Below, piece after piece: positions 8,763-16,950 of a DNA stretch of 38,972 nt. Every line of letters starts with the position of its first letter. The stretch's first letter is position 1. Source of the DNA: Oxalobacteraceae bacterium (GTDB lineage Bacteria; Pseudomonadota; Gammaproteobacteria; Burkholderiales; Burkholderiaceae_D); assembly GCA_947464955.1 (NCBI GenBank), contig CANHZI010000020.1:1-38972 (forward strand), in the 5' to 3' direction. A model generated the notes under the pieces. That model did no database searches and had not been told where the DNA came from. It was given only the letters and a program-made list of their open reading frames with translations. Position numbers and translations under genes: made by a program.

Positions 8763-9079
8763 CGTTTAGCTTCTTTCGTGGCGTCTAAAAAATTGCGTAT
8801 CATAGGGTTGCGAGGAGTGCGAATGTGTCAACTCTATCACTAGGATTAATAAAAACAAACCAAAATAAAGAGGAGAAACACCCTCAAGTTCTGGATTTTC
8901 AAGCCGCTAGCGGGGGAAAAAAAATAACTTTAGCTGTCTTTTTTTGGTATTTTTTCACGGCAACACTAAATGTTTTCTAGCAACGTTCGTTAAAGACTCA
9001 ACGGCGGTGCAATGGTCAATACGACAGACCGAAGTTTAAGCAAAACGTCGAATCGAATTAACCAGTAAGGAGAAACATC
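8763..9079. promoter_or_regulatory. Divergent control region between the glycosylation operon and fliC
   Basis: 317 bases without a gene, AT-rich. Toward fliC it holds the sigma28-type promoter listed separately, a long leader and AAGGAG at 9067-9072. On the minus strand, toward the glycosyltransferase, TTGACA (plus-strand 8826-8831) and TATGAT (8799-8804) look like -35 and -10 elements. They are 21 bases apart, too far for a standard sigma70 promoter, so that call is weak. No other open frame of note was seen. Confidence 0.5.
8884..8910 (+). promoter_or_regulatory. Sigma28 (FliA)-type promoter of fliC
   Basis: TCAAGTTC, an 11-base spacer, then GCCGCTAG, against the enterobacterial FliA consensus TAAAGTTT-N11-GCCGATAA: six of eight matches in each box with the exact spacer. 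The -10 box lies inside a perfect 10-base palindrome, CCGCTAGCGG (8904-8913). The predicted transcript would have a leader of about 160 bases. No fliA gene is in the window, so the sigma factor is inferred. Confidence 0.7.
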
Positions 9080-10525
9080 ATGTCTTCATTTATTAACACC
9101 AATATCGCGTCCTTAAATGCACAACGCAATTTATCGACATCTCAAAACTCCCTGAATACATCCTTGCAACGTTTGTCTTCTGGCTTGCGTATTAACAGCG
9201 CGAAAGACGATGCTGCGGGTTTGGCGATTTCTGAGCGTCTTACGTCACAAATCGGTGGTTTAAATCAAGCTGCTCGAAATGCGAACGATGGTATCTCCCT
9301 TGCGCAAACTGCAGAGGGCGCTTTAGGTCAAATTGGCAGCAACTTACAACGTATCCGCGACCTCGCAGTTCAAGCAGCCAACGCCACTAACAGTGCGTCA
9401 GACCGTGCTGCGTTGAATAATGAAGCATCTCAATTAATTTCTGAAATTAATCGCGTCGCGACGCAAACGAATTTCAACGGCGTCAACCTGTTAGACGGAT
9501 CCTTTACTTCCCAAGCCTTCCAAGTTGGTGCAAATAGTGGTGAAACGATCTCAATTTCTTCGATTGCTAGCGCTCGCTCCTCTGCACTTGGTGTCGGTTC
9601 TTCCTCAAGCTACAGCGCGACTATCAATAGCGGTGGAACAGTAAATACTGCAAGTACAGCGCTGACAGCTGGTGGCATCACAATCAATGGCTATTCCGTC
9701 GGCGCCAGTGCATCAGACGGCGTATCTTTTGCCAATGGCTCTGGTAGTGCGATCGCGAAAGCTGCCGCTGTTAATGCAATTTCCGGCAATTCTGGCGTCA
9801 CAGCGTCTGTTGGTGCAAGTTCGAACTCATTCACTGCAACATCCGGCGCAGCGGGCGCCTTCAGTTTTACACTGAATGGTGTGTCAGTGAGCGGTTCTCA
9901 AAGTTCAACCAACACCTCATTAACTGCGTCTGAGGTTGCTGCATCCATCAACTCAGTGAGCTCACAAACAGGCGTAACAGCGACAGCAAGTGGCGCAACT
10001 TATACTTTGACTGCTGCAGATGGTCGCAACATCACCATTACTTCTGGTACTTCAAACGGTACCGGCGTAACGGCAAACAGTGAAGTGTATGGTTCGGTCT
10101 CATTATCGTCTACAAGTTCAAATGGTATTACCTTGGGTGGAACACAAGCGACCGCGGCAATTATCGGTGCGTCTGGCCAGGTAGTAGCTGCAACAGCAAC
10201 AGTCGGCGCAGGTTTGTCGTCATTGAACTTAACAACTGCATCAGGGGCGTCGTCCGCAATTACGACCTTGGATTCAGCGCTGGCAAATATTAACGCCTCT
10301 CGAGCTTCTTTGGGTGCGTACCAAAATCGCTTCTCATCTGCGGTTGCGAACTTGAATACGACTTCTGAAAACTTAACCGCATCACGTAGCCGTATCCGCG
10401 ATGCAGACTTCGCGCAAGAAACAGCCTCATTGACACGCGGTCAAGTATTGCAACAAGCAGGTACTGCGATCTTGGCTCAGGCGAACTCGTTGCCACAGGG
10501 TGTCCTTGCACTCCTCCGTGGATAA
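9080..10525 (+). CDS. fliC: Flagellin (filament structural protein)
   Basis: 481 aa. The N-terminal D0/D1 region ([46 protein letters not shown]) and the C-terminal coiled region ([32 protein letters not shown], ending [11 protein letters not shown]) are canonical and polymerise into the filament core. Roughly residues 165-395 form a surface domain extremely rich in Ser, Thr, Gly and Ala, including a flagellin_IN-like stretch ([31 protein letters not shown]). This exposed part is where O-glycans sit on other glycosylated flagellins. AAGGAG stands seven bases before ATG 9080. Expected to be exported without a signal peptide via the flagellar gate and chaperoned by FliS. A single copy is seen in the window. 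Confidence 0.98.
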   Translation: MSSFINTNIASLNAQRNLSTSQNSLNTSLQRLSSGLRINSAKDDAAGLAISERLTSQIGGLNQAARNANDGISLAQTAEGALGQIGSNLQRIRDLAVQAANATNSASDRAALNNEASQLISEINRVATQTNFNGVNLLDGSFTSQAFQVGANSGETISISSIASARSSALGVGSSSSYSATINSGGTVNTASTALTAGGITINGYSVGASASDGVSFANGSGSAIAKAAAVNAISGNSGVTASVGASSNSFTATSGAAGAFSFTLNGVSVSGSQSSTNTSLTASEVAASINSVSSQTGVTATASGATYTLTAADGRNITITSGTSNGTGVTANSEVYGSVSLSSTSSNGITLGGTQATAAIIGASGQVVAATATVGAGLSSLNLTTASGASSAITTLDSALANINASRASLGAYQNRFSSAVANLNTTSENLTASRSRIRDADFAQETASLTRGQVLQQAGTAILAQANSLPQGVLALLRG

Positions 10526-10567
10526 TTAATGATGACGCGATAGCATCGCATTAATGAAAAAGAAGTC

Positions 10568-10598
10568 CCCCTGGTCAAGTTTTTGATCAGGGGCATTT
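10568..10598 (+). terminator. Intrinsic terminator after fliC
   Basis: CCCCTGGTCAA (10568-10578), a 4-base loop, then TTGATCAGGGG (10583-10593): an 11-pair stem with one G-U pair, followed by CATTTTC. The T-run is short, so termination may be partial, which would let some transcription reach flaG. Just upstream (about 10527-10556) a smaller hairpin GCGAT-AGC-ATCGC is flanked by ATTAAT repeats. Confidence 0.75.
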
Positions 10599-10616
10599 TC
10601 GCTTTAGGAGATTGCC

Positions 10617-11000
10617 ATGAGCATCCAAGCACTCGGTCCAAGTAACAATAGTTCACTTGGCACCCCTGTCGCTGAGCGTGCAGCTACCCCAGCAGCTGTC
10701 CGTATTCCCAACGCCACGGTGACAGAAACAAATAACCCAGTCAATCGCGCCACCGAGGTTTCCAAAAGCTTCAGCAAAGAACAAGTTATTGAAGCAGTCG
10801 ATGCGATTAATAAAGCCATTCGTAATAATTCCTCGCAAAATCTCGAGTTTAGTGTCGATAATGCCGAAGGCGGTGTCGTAGTAAAGGTTGTCGATCAACA
10901 AACCAAAGAAGTCTTACGGCAGATTCCTAGCGAAGAAGCCTTGGAAATCGCAAAATCTTTGGACAAGCTGCAAGGCTTACTGATTAAGCAAACTGCGTGA
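10617..11000 (+). CDS. flaG: FlaG family flagellar protein
   Basis: 127 aa. The C-terminal half (KSFSKEQVIEAVDAINKAIRNNSSQNLEFSVDNAEGGVVVKVVDQQTKEVLRQIPSEEALEIAKSL) is the FlaG domain: a helix, then strands with the conserved VVKVVDxxTxEVxRQIPSEE motif. The N-terminal 50 residues are disordered-looking and Ala/Pro/Thr-rich. FlaG proteins influence filament length in other species; the mechanism is unclear. TAGGAG precedes ATG 10617. It lies between fliC and fliD, the common position. It has no separate promoter that I could see, so it probably depends on read-through from fliC. Confidence 0.93.
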   Translation: MSIQALGPSNNSSLGTPVAERAATPAAVRIPNATVTETNNPVNRATEVSKSFSKEQVIEAVDAINKAIRNNSSQNLEFSVDNAEGGVVVKVVDQQTKEVLRQIPSEEALEIAKSLDKLQGLLIKQTA

Positions 11001-11051
11001 TTCAGCCTGACAAAATGAGAAAAGACATAAATTAAGCGGTAAAAGCCCTTC

Positions 11052-11078
11052 TAAAGTCTGAATTGCAACTGCCGTTAA
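11052..11078 (+). promoter_or_regulatory. Sigma28 (FliA)-type promoter of fliD
   Basis: TAAAGTCT, an 11-base spacer, then GCCGTTAA. Each box matches the FliA consensus (TAAAGTTT-N11-GCCGATAA) at seven of eight positions with ideal spacing, better than the fliC site. It sits 38 bases before the fliD start codon and would drive fliD-fliS-fliT and perhaps the genes after them as late flagellar genes. Confidence 0.85.
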
Positions 11079-11115
11079 TGCTTTAGAGTTCTAGCAAACA
11101 AAGAAGGAGCATAAG

Positions 11116-13131
11116 GTGGGCATTCAATCAACCGGAATTGGTTCCAATCTTGACGTCAATTCACTTATTACGAAATTGATGCAAGTAGAGAGCCAACCTC
11201 TAACCGCACTAGCAAAGAAGGAAGCAAGCTACCAGGCTAAACTGACAGCTTACGGCACTTTGAGCGGGGCAATGAGCTCTTTCCAATCAAGCCTCTCAAG
11301 CTTGAGCAATTTAGCAAGCTTCCAAAATTTGAGCGCGTCATCCAGCGATAGCAGCGTCTTAAGCGCAACGACTTCGAGCAGCGCAACTGCTGGCAGCTAT
11401 AACGTCAATGTTACTAAACTCGCGCAGGCTCAAACGATTTCGTCTGCAGGACAAGCTGCGACGAACACACCGATAGGTTCCGGGACAAGCTCCACGATTA
11501 GTATTCAGTTCGGCACTGTCTCAGGCGGGAGCTTGTCGTCAGGTGTTTACACTGGGGCTACTTTCACCCAAGATGCAACCCAGGCATTGGCGGAAATTAC
11601 GATTGATAGCACCAACAACACTCTGCAAGGCATACGCGACGCCATCAATGCGGCCAACAAAGGTGTCAATGCCTCAATTGTCGGCGACGGCAATCCAACA
11701 AATCCCTATCATTTGGTTCTGTCATCTAGTAAAACAGGAATCACTTCCAGTCTAAATATTAGTGTAACTGGGGATGCGACCTTACAGTCTTTACTCAACT
11801 ACAATCCGGGTGGGACACAAAACCTGACAGAAGTCACGACTGGGCAAAATGCGGCATTGACTATCAACGGCATCGCCATCACCAGTGCGTCAAACAGTGT
11901 AACAGGCGCTATTCAAGGAGCAACGATTAGTTTGAGCAAAGTTGGCACCAGCGCCCTTTCACTTAGCAATAACACCTCGGGCGTGCAAGCCTCAGTCAAT
12001 TCGTTTGTGAAGGCATACAATGACCTGCAAACCACGCTCAAATCTCTCACAGGATATGACAGCGCTACCAAGAGAGGAAGTATCTTACAAGGTGACGCCA
12101 GCGCTGTAGGTTTGCAAAACCAAATTCGCAGCCTTTTGAATACAGCAGTCAACGGCCTTGGCGGCGGACTTACCACCTTGTCGACAATCGGCGTCAGTAT
12201 TCAAAAAGATGGGACAATGGCTGTTGATGCAAGCAAACTCTCAACCGCACTCAACACAAAATTTAGTGATTTTGCTGGTTTGTTCGCAACAGCAGGCAAA
12301 GCGAGTGATAGCCTAATTAATTTTTCTGGCTCATCGACCGCAACAAAACAAGGTACCTACGGGGTGAATATAACAGCCCTTGCGTCACAAGGTAGTCTCA
12401 CTGGCGACCTCGATCTGACTGCTGGCAACGTGACTATTTCCGCCAATACCAAAATTAAGTTTACTGTCGATTCAAGCGTTGCCACGGTTTCCATCGCCGA
12501 AGGCAATTACACCGCATCACAATTTGCAGCATTGTTGCAAAGTACTGTGAACGGCAATACCACACTCAGTGCTGCTGGGGTAAAGATAGCTGCATCGATC
12601 ACTGGCAGTGGCTTTTTGAAACTGACATCCGACACCTACGGCTCAAGTTCAAACGTCATTCTCGAGGATGTTTCAGGCACTAGCTTAAGCAACATAACAG
12701 GCACCGTGACGACTGGCACTGGAGGAAGCAATGTTATCGGCACCATTAATGGGCAAGCAGCGACTGGCAGCGGACAAATCTTAACAGGATCTACCGGAAC
12801 AAACGCTGAAGGACTGAGCCTATTGATCAATGGCGGCACGACTGGCGACCGCGGCACGGTCTATTTTTCACGCGGATTCGCTAGCCAACTCAGCACTTTC
12901 TTATCGAGCGCGGTCAGCAGTAGCGGCTCAATATCGAGTTCAAAAGACGCCATAAACCAGAACCTAAAATCAATTGATAAAGAGAAGCAGACTCTCAACA
13001 GCCGTTTATACGATGTGGAGGCACGTTACCGCGCCCAATTTACGGCACTCGATCGCATTATCAGCAATCTAAACAATACCAGCGCATTTTTAACTCAACA
13101 ACTCAATGCATTAAACAACAGCAATTCATAA
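11116..13131 (+). CDS. fliD: Flagellar filament cap protein / hook-associated protein 2
   Basis: 671 aa from GTG 11116, preceded by AAGGAG. The N-terminus (GIGSNLDVNSLITKLMQVESQPLTALAKKEASYQAKLTAYGTLSGAMSSFQSSLSSL) and C-terminus (YDVEARYRAQFTALDRIISNLNNTSAFLTQQLNAL) are the conserved FliD coiled domains, which pair at the filament tip. A flagellin_IN-like stretch lies near residues 165-210. The protein is about 200 residues longer than common FliD. The extra material (roughly 410-590, Ser/Thr/Gly-rich, with a second domain resembling the first) is probably an additional surface domain. It caps the filament and guides flagellin insertion. First gene of a late unit with fliS and fliT. Confidence 0.96.
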   Translation: MGIQSTGIGSNLDVNSLITKLMQVESQPLTALAKKEASYQAKLTAYGTLSGAMSSFQSSLSSLSNLASFQNLSASSSDSSVLSATTSSSATAGSYNVNVTKLAQAQTISSAGQAATNTPIGSGTSSTISIQFGTVSGGSLSSGVYTGATFTQDATQALAEITIDSTNNTLQGIRDAINAANKGVNASIVGDGNPTNPYHLVLSSSKTGITSSLNISVTGDATLQSLLNYNPGGTQNLTEVTTGQNAALTINGIAITSASNSVTGAIQGATISLSKVGTSALSLSNNTSGVQASVNSFVKAYNDLQTTLKSLTGYDSATKRGSILQGDASAVGLQNQIRSLLNTAVNGLGGGLTTLSTIGVSIQKDGTMAVDASKLSTALNTKFSDFAGLFATAGKASDSLINFSGSSTATKQGTYGVNITALASQGSLTGDLDLTAGNVTISANTKIKFTVDSSVATVSIAEGNYTASQFAALLQSTVNGNTTLSAAGVKIAASITGSGFLKLTSDTYGSSSNVILEDVSGTSLSNITGTVTTGTGGSNVIGTINGQAATGSGQILTGSTGTNAEGLSLLINGGTTGDRGTVYFSRGFASQLSTFLSSAVSSSGSISSSKDAINQNLKSIDKEKQTLNSRLYDVEARYRAQFTALDRIISNLNNTSAFLTQQLNALNNSNS

Positions 13132-13164
13132 TCCACGAAGCTAATAGAGTAAAAGGAAAATACA

Positions 13165-13638
13165 ATGTTCGGACCATCACAAGCACACGGTGCTAATGCT
13201 TATGCGAAAGTTGGGATCGAAACGGGTGTTATTGCGGCGAGCCCACATAAACTCATTGTCATGTTATATGACGGCGCTATCGTTTCTCTGGCGAATGCCA
13301 CACAGTCCATGAAAAATGGCGACCCAGCAAGCAAGGGGCAATATATTTCCAAAGCGATAGCCATTATCGAAAACGGTTTAAGGGCAAGTTTAGATAAAAA
13401 AATTGGTGGTGAGATCGCACAGAATCTCGATGCACTCTATGAATATATGAGCGCTCGACTGCTTCAAGCGAATATAAAGAACGAAGTCGAAGGACTGCAA
13501 GAAGTACAAGGTCTCCTGCGAGATCTCAAGTCTGCCTGGGAAGCGATTAGCCCCGACAGCAAACCAGTAAATGTCGAGCGGCCTGTTCCACAACAAGACC
13601 CACTCGCACCACGTCGACCCAATTTTTTTGAGGCGTAA
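13165..13638 (+). CDS. fliS: Flagellin export chaperone FliS
   Basis: 157 aa. Helical bundle with the family hallmark AYAKVGIETGVIAASPHKLIVMLYDGAIVSLANA near the N-terminus (about residues 12-46), then GQYISKAIAIIENGLRASLD and LYEYMSARLLQANI. FliS binds the C-terminal helix of flagellin and keeps it unpolymerised until export. The protein is slightly longer than the usual 120-140 aa because of a Pro-rich tail after residue 135. AAAGGA lies upstream of ATG 13165, 33 bases after fliD. Confidence 0.96.
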   Translation: MFGPSQAHGANAYAKVGIETGVIAASPHKLIVMLYDGAIVSLANATQSMKNGDPASKGQYISKAIAIIENGLRASLDKKIGGEIAQNLDALYEYMSARLLQANIKNEVEGLQEVQGLLRDLKSAWEAISPDSKPVNVERPVPQQDPLAPRRPNFFEA

Positions 13639-13643
13639 TCAAG

Positions 13644-13979
13644 ATGAATAGCATTGAGTTATTAGAAGTTTACGAAAAAGTCTCGGTGATCACATCGAAC
13701 ATGCTAGAGGCTGCCCGCAGTAAAGATTGGGATCTACTCGAAAAGTTAGAGCAAGATTGCAGTCTTGAAGTCAGCACATTGCGTACCTATGAAACTCCAG
13801 GCGATCTACCAAAAGACCTGAGGGATAGGAAGATCAGTATCATTAAACAAATCTTAGCGGATGATCGAGCAATCCGCGACATCACCGAACCTTGGATGCA
13901 GCAACTTAGCAAACTAATGAAGAGTACCAACACTAGCAGAAAGCTATCTCAAAGTTATGGTGCCAACCAAGTTGGTTAA
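13644..13979 (+). CDS. fliT: Flagellar protein FliT (export chaperone family)
   Basis: 111 aa, all helical, with the FliT pattern of LLEVYEKVSVITSNMLEAARSKDWDLLEKLEQDCSLEV near the start and IIKQILADDRAIRDITEPWMQQLSKLM near the end. FliT binds the cap protein FliD and, in enterobacteria, also dampens FlhDC activity. The family is divergent, and identification rests on size, the LxxLExxC pattern and position five bases after fliS. Probably cotranscribed with fliD and fliS. Confidence 0.85.
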   Translation: MNSIELLEVYEKVSVITSNMLEAARSKDWDLLEKLEQDCSLEVSTLRTYETPGDLPKDLRDRKISIIKQILADDRAIRDITEPWMQQLSKLMKSTNTSRKLSQSYGANQVG

Positions 13980-13984
13980 GGTCC

Positions 13985-15253
13985 ATGTCGGACATTTTTC
14001 CTCGTTTAAACATTAATCTCAACAACGCTGCTGGTGTTCTTGCCCCAGCAGCGGTTCGCAGTATAGAAGCGATAAAGCAGGACGTCATCGCTCAGTTAAG
14101 TCGATTACCACCGGGTGCAGCTTTGAATGCTGAGGTCATTGCGCAACTCGATGACGGAACCTTCATCGCCAACGTCGCCAATATTCCGCTCAGACTTGCT
14201 TTACCGCTTCACGCGAAGATCGGAGATAAACTCAAGCTGACAATCTCCCAAACCAATCCACACCTCACGTTTTCGGTCGATGGAAAACCGACTACAGCAA
14301 TTTTTGAAACCACAAATCAAACAGCTTCAGGTCTCAACACCAAACCTATTACATCGTTAGCACCGCATTTGAACAATCAAATACTTGAGCCTAAGCAAAA
14401 TCAAGTTCCGTCCAATACGGCCAGCGAATCAAAGCTTGATACAAGAGCCCCCCAAAGTCTCAATCGAGACCTGCAGGTGAATCTCGGTGGCCGCTTTAAA
14501 GATGCGTTACAGACTTACCAAGCAGTTAGTACACAATACGATTCCAGTGCGCAGATTGACATCAGTCCAACCGGAAAAATTCTGGCTGCCGTGCTTGGAG
14601 AGACGAGCCGACCTGGAATCAAGCTCGCGATCGCTGGCACCATACCTTTAGCTGATGACATTACCGCGAAAGCAAACCCTAGTCGACTTGCGCAAAGAAT
14701 TGAAACCCAATTGACTAAACAGATTGAACACAGTGGGCTTTTTTACGAATCACATCTGAGACAATGGGCGCAAGGTGAAAGGGAGATTGCCGAGCTGCAG
14801 CAAGAACCGCAATCAAGGCTTTCGCTGGCACTTGAAAACACCGTGCTCACTGATACACATGAAGAAAATCACGCGGCATTGACGCAATTAGTACATCAAC
14901 AACTCGACGTCCTCGATCAAGGATGCTTCACTTGGGTTGGGAAACTGACTGAGAGTGTGAACTTTCAAATGCATGTCGAACTTGAACAAGCCAGCGAAGA
15001 TGAAACGGGCTCAGCTCAAAACGAACAGGACCGACCAAAGCTACAGACTTGGCGCACCAAGCTCACCTTGCAGTTTCCGAAACTGGGAGAAGTTGAGTTA
15101 AGTATTGCATTGCGCGAGCATGCAAGTGATGTCCAGTGCAGGGTTGCCTCGCCAGAGATCGTGCAAACCCTACATGAGCACGCAAAGGAATTGATCAAAG
15201 CGTTTGACAACAGTGGTCATCAATTGCATTCGATGAAAGTGACAAGTAAATGA
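13985..15253 (+). CDS. FliK-like flagellar hook-length control family protein (second copy)
   Basis: 422 aa. The N-terminal part holds an OB-like segment (LNAEVIAQLDDGTFIANVANIPLRLALPLHAKIGDKLKLTI) and then a low-complexity linker. The C-terminal 100 residues (WRTKLTLQFPKLGEVELSIALREHASDVQCRVASPEIVQTLHEHAKELIKAFDNSG) match the Flg_hook domain of FliK but lack the strict LNPPDLGPL core present in the fliK at 22218. It starts five bases after fliT and overlaps flhX by four bases (ATGA). Its pairing with a FlhB-type C-terminal domain resembles the FliK-FlhB specificity switch, but a role is inferred. Often annotated simply as FliK. Confidence 0.8.
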   Translation: MSDIFPRLNINLNNAAGVLAPAAVRSIEAIKQDVIAQLSRLPPGAALNAEVIAQLDDGTFIANVANIPLRLALPLHAKIGDKLKLTISQTNPHLTFSVDGKPTTAIFETTNQTASGLNTKPITSLAPHLNNQILEPKQNQVPSNTASESKLDTRAPQSLNRDLQVNLGGRFKDALQTYQAVSTQYDSSAQIDISPTGKILAAVLGETSRPGIKLAIAGTIPLADDITAKANPSRLAQRIETQLTKQIEHSGLFYESHLRQWAQGEREIAELQQEPQSRLSLALENTVLTDTHEENHAALTQLVHQQLDVLDQGCFTWVGKLTESVNFQMHVELEQASEDETGSAQNEQDRPKLQTWRTKLTLQFPKLGEVELSIALREHASDVQCRVASPEIVQTLHEHAKELIKAFDNSGHQLHSMKVTSK

Positions 15254-15558
15254 ACGATGCCGCTAAGCCCCTCTCCTCTGCTGTGGCCCTCTCTTACGAA
15301 GACCAAAAAGACGCCGCACCGCATGTTGTCGCAAAGGGGCATGGACTCATCGCCGAAGAAATCATTGCGCGTGCCAATGAGCATGGTGTTTTTATACATC
15401 AATCAAAAGAACTCGTGTCCTTGTTGATGAAAGTTGACCTCGACGACAGTATTCCCCCCTCACTCTATCGAGTTGTTGCAGAACTACTCGCTTGGCTATA
15501 CCATATTGAAACAGGAATAACGACAAAACCAAATCAAGTGCCTGTTCCGCCACCATAA
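15250..15558 (+). CDS. FlhX: stand-alone FlhB cytoplasmic-domain homologue (EscU/YscU/HrcU family)
   Basis: 102 aa. AVALSYEDQKDAAPHVVAKGHGLIAEEIIARANEHGVFIHQSKELVSLLMKVDLDDSIPPSLYRVVAELLAWLYHIE aligns with the region of FlhB just after its autocleavage site; known counterparts read VALxYxxxxxAPxVVAKG and IPxxLYxAVAEVLAxVY. The membrane domain and the NPTH cleavage motif are absent, so this resembles FlhX/FlhB2, which can substitute for the cleaved FlhB C-terminal piece in some bacteria. ATGA overlap with the FliK-like gene suggests that both act on export specificity. Family assignment good; function inferred. Confidence 0.88.
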   Translation: MNDAAKPLSSAVALSYEDQKDAAPHVVAKGHGLIAEEIIARANEHGVFIHQSKELVSLLMKVDLDDSIPPSLYRVVAELLAWLYHIETGITTKPNQVPVPPP

Positions 15559-15575
15559 AATACATACAGAGTCAT

Positions 15576-16334
15576 ATGCAATCAAACTTCCCCTCTTTAG
15601 GAACCGAAAACCAAAGCCCATATCAAGTCGAATCGCGACGCGAAATCTTGGCTCTACTTCGAGGATTCAAAGAGAAAGCTCAATTGATTAGTATGATTAT
15701 CAATAATGGAAGCGAGGCTTTCATTACTTCTGTGTTGGCAATTGACGACACTCAAAATCAATTAATCGTTGATAGCGCTCCAGACAACATGGCGAATCAA
15801 CGCGTAATCGATTCACCGGTCGTTTTTTTTGATGGTTTGCTTGACCGTATCAGCATCCAATTTTCTTCTTCAAAGTTGCAAAGAGTTCAATTTGAAGGTC
15901 GCCCTGCTTTGCAGCTGACGATTCCGACTTCAGTTATTCGACTACAGCGCAGGGAAAACTATCGCATTAATACCCCGGTATCCACACCGATTCGATGCAT
16001 CATTCCAGTCGAAACTGAAGGCACTCTAGAAAAAGCAAGATTTTCTTTGGTAGATATCAGTTGTGGTGGAGTTGCACTTTTAGACGATCGTCGATTATTG
16101 GATTTGACTGTTGGAACGATCTACGATGAGTCCGAAATTGACCTACCAACGATCGGACTCCTAGAGACACAGTTGGAAATAAGAAATTCTCAGGAACTAA
16201 CCCTACTAAACGGCAAGACAACGCGCCGTGTTGGTTGTGCGTTCAAAAATCTTTCAAATCGAACACTGACGAATGTTCAACGTTACATCATGAAGCTTGA
16301 GCGCGAACGCAATGCCAGACTCACAGGCGTATAG
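15576..16334 (+). CDS. ycgR: PilZ-domain flagellar brake protein, YcgR-like
   Basis: 252 aa. The N-terminal YcgR domain (ESRREILALLRGFKEKAQLISMIINNGSEAFITSVLAIDDTQNQLIVD) is followed by a PilZ domain from about residue 125 with both c-di-GMP contacts: RRENYR (RxxxR) and DISCGG (D/NxSxxG). On binding c-di-GMP, YcgR proteins contact the motor (FliG/FliM/MotA) and slow rotation. Seventeen bases separate it from flhX on the same strand, so it may be the last gene of the late unit. The start at 15576 has no strong ribosome site. The symbol is by homology; confidence in the domain layout is high. Confidence 0.9.
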   Translation: MQSNFPSLGTENQSPYQVESRREILALLRGFKEKAQLISMIINNGSEAFITSVLAIDDTQNQLIVDSAPDNMANQRVIDSPVVFFDGLLDRISIQFSSSKLQRVQFEGRPALQLTIPTSVIRLQRRENYRINTPVSTPIRCIIPVETEGTLEKARFSLVDISCGGVALLDDRRLLDLTVGTIYDESEIDLPTIGLLETQLEIRNSQELTLLNGKTTRRVGCAFKNLSNRTLTNVQRYIMKLERERNARLTGV

Positions 16335-16405
16335 ACGAAGTCAGACCAAGCACTTTGCCGCTAAGAGGCTCGCTGTTCTCAACACTTGCCGGTATTTATT
16401 GCCAA

Positions 16406-16747
16406 CTAAATCTGCATATTCATAATGTCATGATAAGCAGAGACAAGCTTATTTCTCACTTGAACAGTGGTCTGAAACGAAATACTCGCCTTTTGCATAG
16501 AAATCATCACATCCGATAGACTCACACTATCATCGCCCAAAGCAAATTTCTTTCCTAGCTCTTGTGATGCACTTTGCTTGGCATTGACAGCATCCAGTGA
16601 ACTCTTCAAGGCGTCGGCAAAATCCAACTTATTGGGTGAAGTGATGGCTGGTGGCGGGCTGGTTCCCGCTTCCATCTTCGCTGCAGCCGCCTTGAGTTGC
16701 GCGACCATCGCATCGATACGAGTTTTATCAATTCCGCCTACATTCAT
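16406..16747 (-). CDS. fliE: Flagellar hook-basal body protein FliE
   Basis: 113 aa from ATG 16747, preceded by GAGGCAGAC; the track's extra 22 N-terminal residues are not FliE-like. The conserved C-terminal half reads DFADALKSSLDAVNAKQSASQELGKKFALGDDSVSLSDVMISMQKASISFQTTVQVRNKLVSAYHDIMNMQI, ending in the standard FliE terminal helix. FliE is an early export substrate and joins the MS ring to the rod. It diverges from fliF across about 200 bases, the same arrangement as in enterobacteria, and converges on the PilZ gene. Confidence 0.95.
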   Translation of the reverse strand: MNVGGIDKTRIDAMVAQLKAAAAKMEAGTSPPPAITSPNKLDFADALKSSLDAVNAKQSASQELGKKFALGDDSVSLSDVMISMQKASISFQTTVQVRNKLVSAYHDIMNMQI

Positions 16748-16950
16748 GTCTGCCTCACACACTAAATTCAGATGTGCATACATTAACAGCAGATATTTCT
16801 CGCTTAGCGTCAAGAAGAGCGGCTAAACAGGCTTTTTTCTTTCAATTGAATTCGACAAAGACGTTCAAAATTCGTAGTAAGGAAAAAACCAAGGCTTGGA
16901 GCAAGACATGCAGAATTTACTGAATTTCAATTACGAGAGTGAGGCAGATC

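Noticed and set aside
16896-16913. Sigma54-like site TTGGAGCAAGACATGCAG before fliF, with exact GG-N10-GC spacing
   Set aside because: Only the invariant GG/GC and a few other bases match; the -24 box is poor. Betaproteobacterial flagellar middle genes are generally under FlhDC and sigma70, and chance matches of this quality are common.
16748-16950. FlhDC box in the fliE-fliF gap (AACAGCAGATATTTC region)
   Set aside because: Only partial resemblance to the loosely defined FlhDC consensus; I could not identify two properly spaced half-sites.
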